Below the pieces are notes generated by a model. The model was not told the origin of the DNA. It ran no database searches and was given only the letters and a program-made list of their open reading frames with translations. DNA of 64,000 nt from Nesterenkonia lutea (lineage in GTDB: Bacteria > Actinomycetota > Actinomycetes > Actinomycetales > Micrococcaceae): contig NZ_JADBED010000001.1 in assembly GCF_014873955.1 (NCBI RefSeq), forward strand, positions 1,178,001 through 1,242,000, in the 5' to 3' direction. A program made the translations under genes and the position numbers. Below are positions 61,286 to 64,000 of this stretch, piece by piece. The stretch's first letter is position 1, and every line of letters starts with the position of its first letter.

Positions 61286-62419
61286 ATGGACAATGAGTCG
61301 CCCTTCCTCAGATTCGTGACGGCGGAGTACCGCAGGCGCGGAACCCAGCAGCGTCGGGATCTTTCGAACAAGACCTACGTCCACAGCCTGCTCAAGGACA
61401 AGACACTGGGCGGCACGCGAATCGGGCTGCCCCAGCAGCACGCCGTTCTCACCTCCACAGACGAGATCACCGCGGAGGTGCTGGGCGACCGGGTGGCGCT
61501 GAAGTTCGCCCATGGCTGGTCTGCCAAGGGCGTCATGCTCCTCGAGCGGATCGATCAGGAACGCTATTTCGACCACCTGGCCCTGCGCGAATGGACGCTC
61601 GAGCAGATCCGTGAGAAGCAGAACGCCGTGGCCGCCAAGTTCACGCGGAAAGAGCCGGCCTGGATCGTGGAGGAGCTGCTCCGCGGGGCGCAGCCCGGAG
61701 CAGTGCCCTTTGACTACAAGTTCTATATGTTCCAGGGGCAGATCGGCATGGTGGCGCAGATCGACAGGAACTCTTCACCGCCTCGCATGGTCAAGCTCGA
61801 CGGGAATCTGAAGCCGTTCCTCGTCGGACGGGACTACCACGTCAGGCTCAAAGACATCCAGCCCGGGCTGCCGGTGGTGCCGCGCTCTGCGGTCATGCTC
61901 TCCCGGTGGGCCATCGAGCTCGCAGAGATGACCGATGCGCCCTTCGTGCGCGTGGATCTCTACGACACCGAGAATGGACCTTACTTCGGGGAGTTCACGT
62001 TCTCCTCCGGAGCAGAGGTCAGAGGAACCGTCACCTACAGCGAAAGGCTCCTCACCAGGTTCGACCAGCTGTTCGCAGAAGCCCAGAAGACGCTGGACGG
62101 CGAGCCCGCCGAACCTGAGCCCAGCTGGAGCACGCTGCTGCGGGGCACAGATGCCGGGGTGCTGGCTGCTCATCCGGTGATCGATCTGGAGGCATACCGG
62201 CGCTTCGCCTATTTCCTCTACAACCAGGGCGGCCTGGGCGGCTTCCGGCTGGCGGAGGCCCAGAACGCCTTGCTTGAAAGCGGTGGTGACCGCGCCGTGA
62301 CCGAGTACCTGTCCGAAGCGCACAGGGCAGCAGGCCGACGAGCGAAGCCGAGACGCCGAGCAGCCTCGGCAGCGCTCTGGAAGGCGGCCCGAAAGGTCTA
62401 CAGAAGGATCCTCCAGTAG
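61286..62419 (+). CDS. TupA-like ATP-grasp protein
   Basis: This 377-residue protein resembles the TupA-like ATP-grasp family, named for teichuronopeptide synthesis in Bacillus: YVHSLLKDKTLGG, VALKFAHGWSAKGVMLLERID, WIVEELLRG, PFDYKFYMFQGQIGMVAQID, and FVRVDLYDTENGPYFGEFTFSSGAE with the metal ligands. It should join an amino acid to a sugar or wall component. TACGGT lies 6 bases before the ATG, so it is probably leaderless. Possibly co-transcribed with the EamA gene (58 bases downstream). Confidence 0.85.
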   Translation: MDNESPFLRFVTAEYRRRGTQQRRDLSNKTYVHSLLKDKTLGGTRIGLPQQHAVLTSTDEITAEVLGDRVALKFAHGWSAKGVMLLERIDQERYFDHLALREWTLEQIREKQNAVAAKFTRKEPAWIVEELLRGAQPGAVPFDYKFYMFQGQIGMVAQIDRNSSPPRMVKLDGNLKPFLVGRDYHVRLKDIQPGLPVVPRSAVMLSRWAIELAEMTDAPFVRVDLYDTENGPYFGEFTFSSGAEVRGTVTYSERLLTRFDQLFAEAQKTLDGEPAEPEPSWSTLLRGTDAGVLAAHPVIDLEAYRRFAYFLYNQGGLGGFRLAEAQNALLESGGDRAVTEYLSEAHRAAGRRAKPRRRAASAALWKAARKVYRRILQ

Positions 62420-62477
62420 CGATGTCCGCCTGAAGCACCTTCCCGCTGAACATCAGCGCCGACCAGGAACCGTCTCC

Positions 62478-63371
62478 ATGCTCCCCTACCTGATGATGGT
62501 CATGGTCGTGATCTTCTACGCGGGCAACATTCTGGTGGGCGAGGCGCTCAATGACCTTCCTCCCCTCACGATCGCGTTCTTCCGAGTCGTCATCGCCTTC
62601 CTCTGCATCGCGCCTCTCGCCGGCAGAGCCGCCTGGCGGGACAGAACGCTGTTCCGCGCCCATTGGAAGCCTCTGCTGCTGCTCACCCTCACCGGAGTGG
62701 CGTTCTTCAACACGTTCATCTACGCGGCGCTCCAGTTCACCTCCTCCACGAACGTCTCCGTCCTGGAGACCCTGATTCCTGCGCTGACCCTGGCGCTGAG
62801 CACCCTGCTGCTGCGGGAACGACTGCATCAGGCCCAGTGGTGGGGACTGGCACTGTCCATCTCAGGAGCACTCTGGGTCATCACCGACGGCGAGCTCTTC
62901 GCGCTGACCCGGCTGGAGGTCAACGTCGGTGACGGCATCATGATGGCAGCCATCGGCTCCTGGGCCGTCTACTCCATCGCGGTCACGCGCTGGCTGCATC
63001 TGTTTCCGAGGTACAGCGTCCTTCTCGTCATGACCGGACTCGCCGTCCTGATCCTGGCTCCCCTGGTCATCCTTGAATGGGTCACACTGGGTGTGCCGAG
63101 CTTCACCGCCGCCGAACACCTGCCAGGGCTGCTCTACCTGGGAATCTTCCCCAGCCTGGTCGCTCTGCTGCTCTACAACCACGCGGTGCAGAAGCTCGGC
63201 GCCTCCCGCGCGTCGGCCTTTCTGAACTTCCTTCCGGTCGCGACCATGGCCGGGGCGGTGCTGTGGCTGGACGCCCAGCTGACCGCTGCGAAGGTCATCG
63301 GCGCGGTGGTGGTCATCCTCGGAGTTCTCCTCGCCACCCGCAGCGGCAGGAACCCGGCCGAGAAGCTCTGA
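62478..63371 (+). CDS. EamA-family transporter
   Basis: This 297-residue ten-helix drug/metabolite exporter has two EamA repeats: LMMVMVVIFYAGNILVGEAL and LPPLTIAFFRVVIAFL in the first, and AAIGSWAVYSIAVTRWL in the second, ending with LGVLLATRSGRN. The substrate is unknown. Confidence 0.87.
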   Translation: MLPYLMMVMVVIFYAGNILVGEALNDLPPLTIAFFRVVIAFLCIAPLAGRAAWRDRTLFRAHWKPLLLLTLTGVAFFNTFIYAALQFTSSTNVSVLETLIPALTLALSTLLLRERLHQAQWWGLALSISGALWVITDGELFALTRLEVNVGDGIMMAAIGSWAVYSIAVTRWLHLFPRYSVLLVMTGLAVLILAPLVILEWVTLGVPSFTAAEHLPGLLYLGIFPSLVALLLYNHAVQKLGASRASAFLNFLPVATMAGAVLWLDAQLTAAKVIGAVVVILGVLLATRSGRNPAEKL

Positions 63372-63512
63372 GCAAGAGCTGCCGACGTGCAGCGAAGGGC
63401 TGCTGAAGCCGCAGACGGACGCGTCTGGTTCCCGACTGTGGCATCGTGGAACTCGAATCGGGATCAGTTCCTGTTGACATCGTCGTCTCCGTCCGCTGCT
63501 TTGGGAGAAGCT

Positions 63513-63860
63513 ATGAACACCGTCACCGTCTCTGCTGGCGAACTGGTGATCACGCCCCGTGGCCTGAACAAGATCTGGGGGTTCCGGCGCGAGCTGCGTG
63601 TGCCTCTGTCCCATGTCACCCGTGCGACTGCCGACACGAGCATCGGGGCGGATCCTCCGGCGCTTCGGCTCTTGGGGCTCTCGCTGCCCGGAAAGCACGT
63701 CGGGACGTTCTTCCGCCATGGCGAACACAGCTACTGGAACATCAGCGACCGGGTGCACAACGTCGTCGTCGAGTTCGTCCACGAGGGGTTCGCTCGTGCC
63801 GTCTTGACCGTGGAGGAGCCCACCGACACTGCCCGGGCCATCACCGCGGCCATCCAGTAG
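63513..63860 (+). CDS. Small PH-like domain protein
   Basis: This 115-residue protein begins NTVTVSAGELVITPRGLNKIWGFRREL and continues with ISDRVHNVVVEFVHEGFARAVLTVE. The strand-rich layout fits the bacterial PH/DUF-type domain found in small cytoplasmic proteins. Its role is unknown. ATG 63513 follows GGGAGAAG. Confidence 0.8.
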   Translation: MNTVTVSAGELVITPRGLNKIWGFRRELRVPLSHVTRATADTSIGADPPALRLLGLSLPGKHVGTFFRHGEHSYWNISDRVHNVVVEFVHEGFARAVLTVEEPTDTARAITAAIQ

Positions 63861-63893
63861 TCCCGCGTCATCGAGACGTGCCGGCTGCCTCCG

Positions 63894-64000
63894 CTAGCGC
63901 TGCTCTCCACGCGCGGCATCCGGGTCCTCCGGCGACGCCTGGCGTCGTCTCTGAACCAGCTCCTTCGTGCGAACGAGCCTGAGCACGGTCACCAGCCCCA
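63894..64000 (-). CDS. C-terminal fragment of an uncharacterised protein (cut by window edge)
   Basis: An open frame enters from the right edge and stops at TAG 63894-63896. Its last 34 codons read as a basic and acidic C-terminal tail (LVRTKELVQRRRQ then ASPEDPDAARGEQR), as at the end of many membrane proteins. There is too little to assign a family. Confidence 0.4.
   Translation of the reverse strand, partial: GLVTVLRLVRTKELVQRRRQASPEDPDAARGEQR

Overview
The window is high-GC, densely packed DNA with frequent GTG starts, 4-base stop/start overlaps, many leaderless start codons preceded by a TAnnnT box, and an actinobacterial gene set (GlnE, adenylylatable GlnA, GlnA2, polyphosphate glucokinase, RDD protein beside glnA, a GlnR-type box). 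This points to an actinobacterium, most likely of the order Micrococcales (Micrococcaceae-like). The genus cannot be fixed from sequence alone.

Region 1 (1-15.6 kb) is an aromatic-amine and hydroxyphenylacetate catabolic island. A leftward operon encodes a flavin aromatic hydroxylase (cut by the window edge), HpaI, HpaH, HpaD, HpaE, a GntR/FCD regulator and an unusual FAH-RraA fusion. It should take 4-hydroxyphenylacetate or homoprotocatechuate by meta cleavage to pyruvate and succinic semialdehyde. Next come an APC permease, an AraC-type (FeaR-like) and a TetR regulator, a copper amine oxidase, a His/Met-rich membrane protein and an aldehyde dehydrogenase. Together they form a plausible route from tyramine, dopamine or phenethylamine to the arylacetate that feeds the hpa operon. 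A 16-bp palindrome, TTGAGC-N4-GCTCAA, lies both before the araC-tetR pair and between the amine oxidase and the membrane protein/ALDH genes, which suggests one TetR regulon.

Region 2 (15.6-26 kb) is mixed housekeeping: photolyase, a DEAD-box helicase that appears to start at AUU behind a long leader, an MBL hydrolase, a flavin reductase, a succinyl-CoA:acetate CoA-transferase coupled to an ASCH-ATP-grasp fusion, a SatD-like/membrane pair, a DMT exporter and an RDD protein.

Region 3 (26-40.5 kb) is the nitrogen and core block: glnA with a four-site GlnR box, hemerythrin, LLM oxidoreductase, glnE and glnA2, panB, MFS, map, ppgK, tRNA-Val(UAC), DoxX and a secreted NlpC/P60 protein with a long 5' leader.

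Region 4 (40.5-54.9 kb) is accessory: GNAT, a 51-residue DUF6131-type peptide, TetR/flavodoxin-fold oxidoreductase divergon, a response regulator beside a truncated histidine kinase, an aldo/keto reductase, then a DUF4956-VTC-beta-helix lipoprotein cluster with its own two-component system, DUF2243/CtaG, a methyltransferase, SdpI, a second MetAP and a channel-like protein with a non-canonical pore.

Region 5 (55-64 kb) carries an intact IS481-family element with CTAG target duplication and an IS110-family element with a structured non-coding left end (candidate bridge RNA), plus small stress or envelope genes (SRPBCC, SnoaL-like, HMCES/YedK, lipoprotein, a winged-helix regulator/membrane pair, a TupA-like ATP-grasp protein, EamA, a PH-like protein). 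I saw no CRISPR array, rRNA or prophage.
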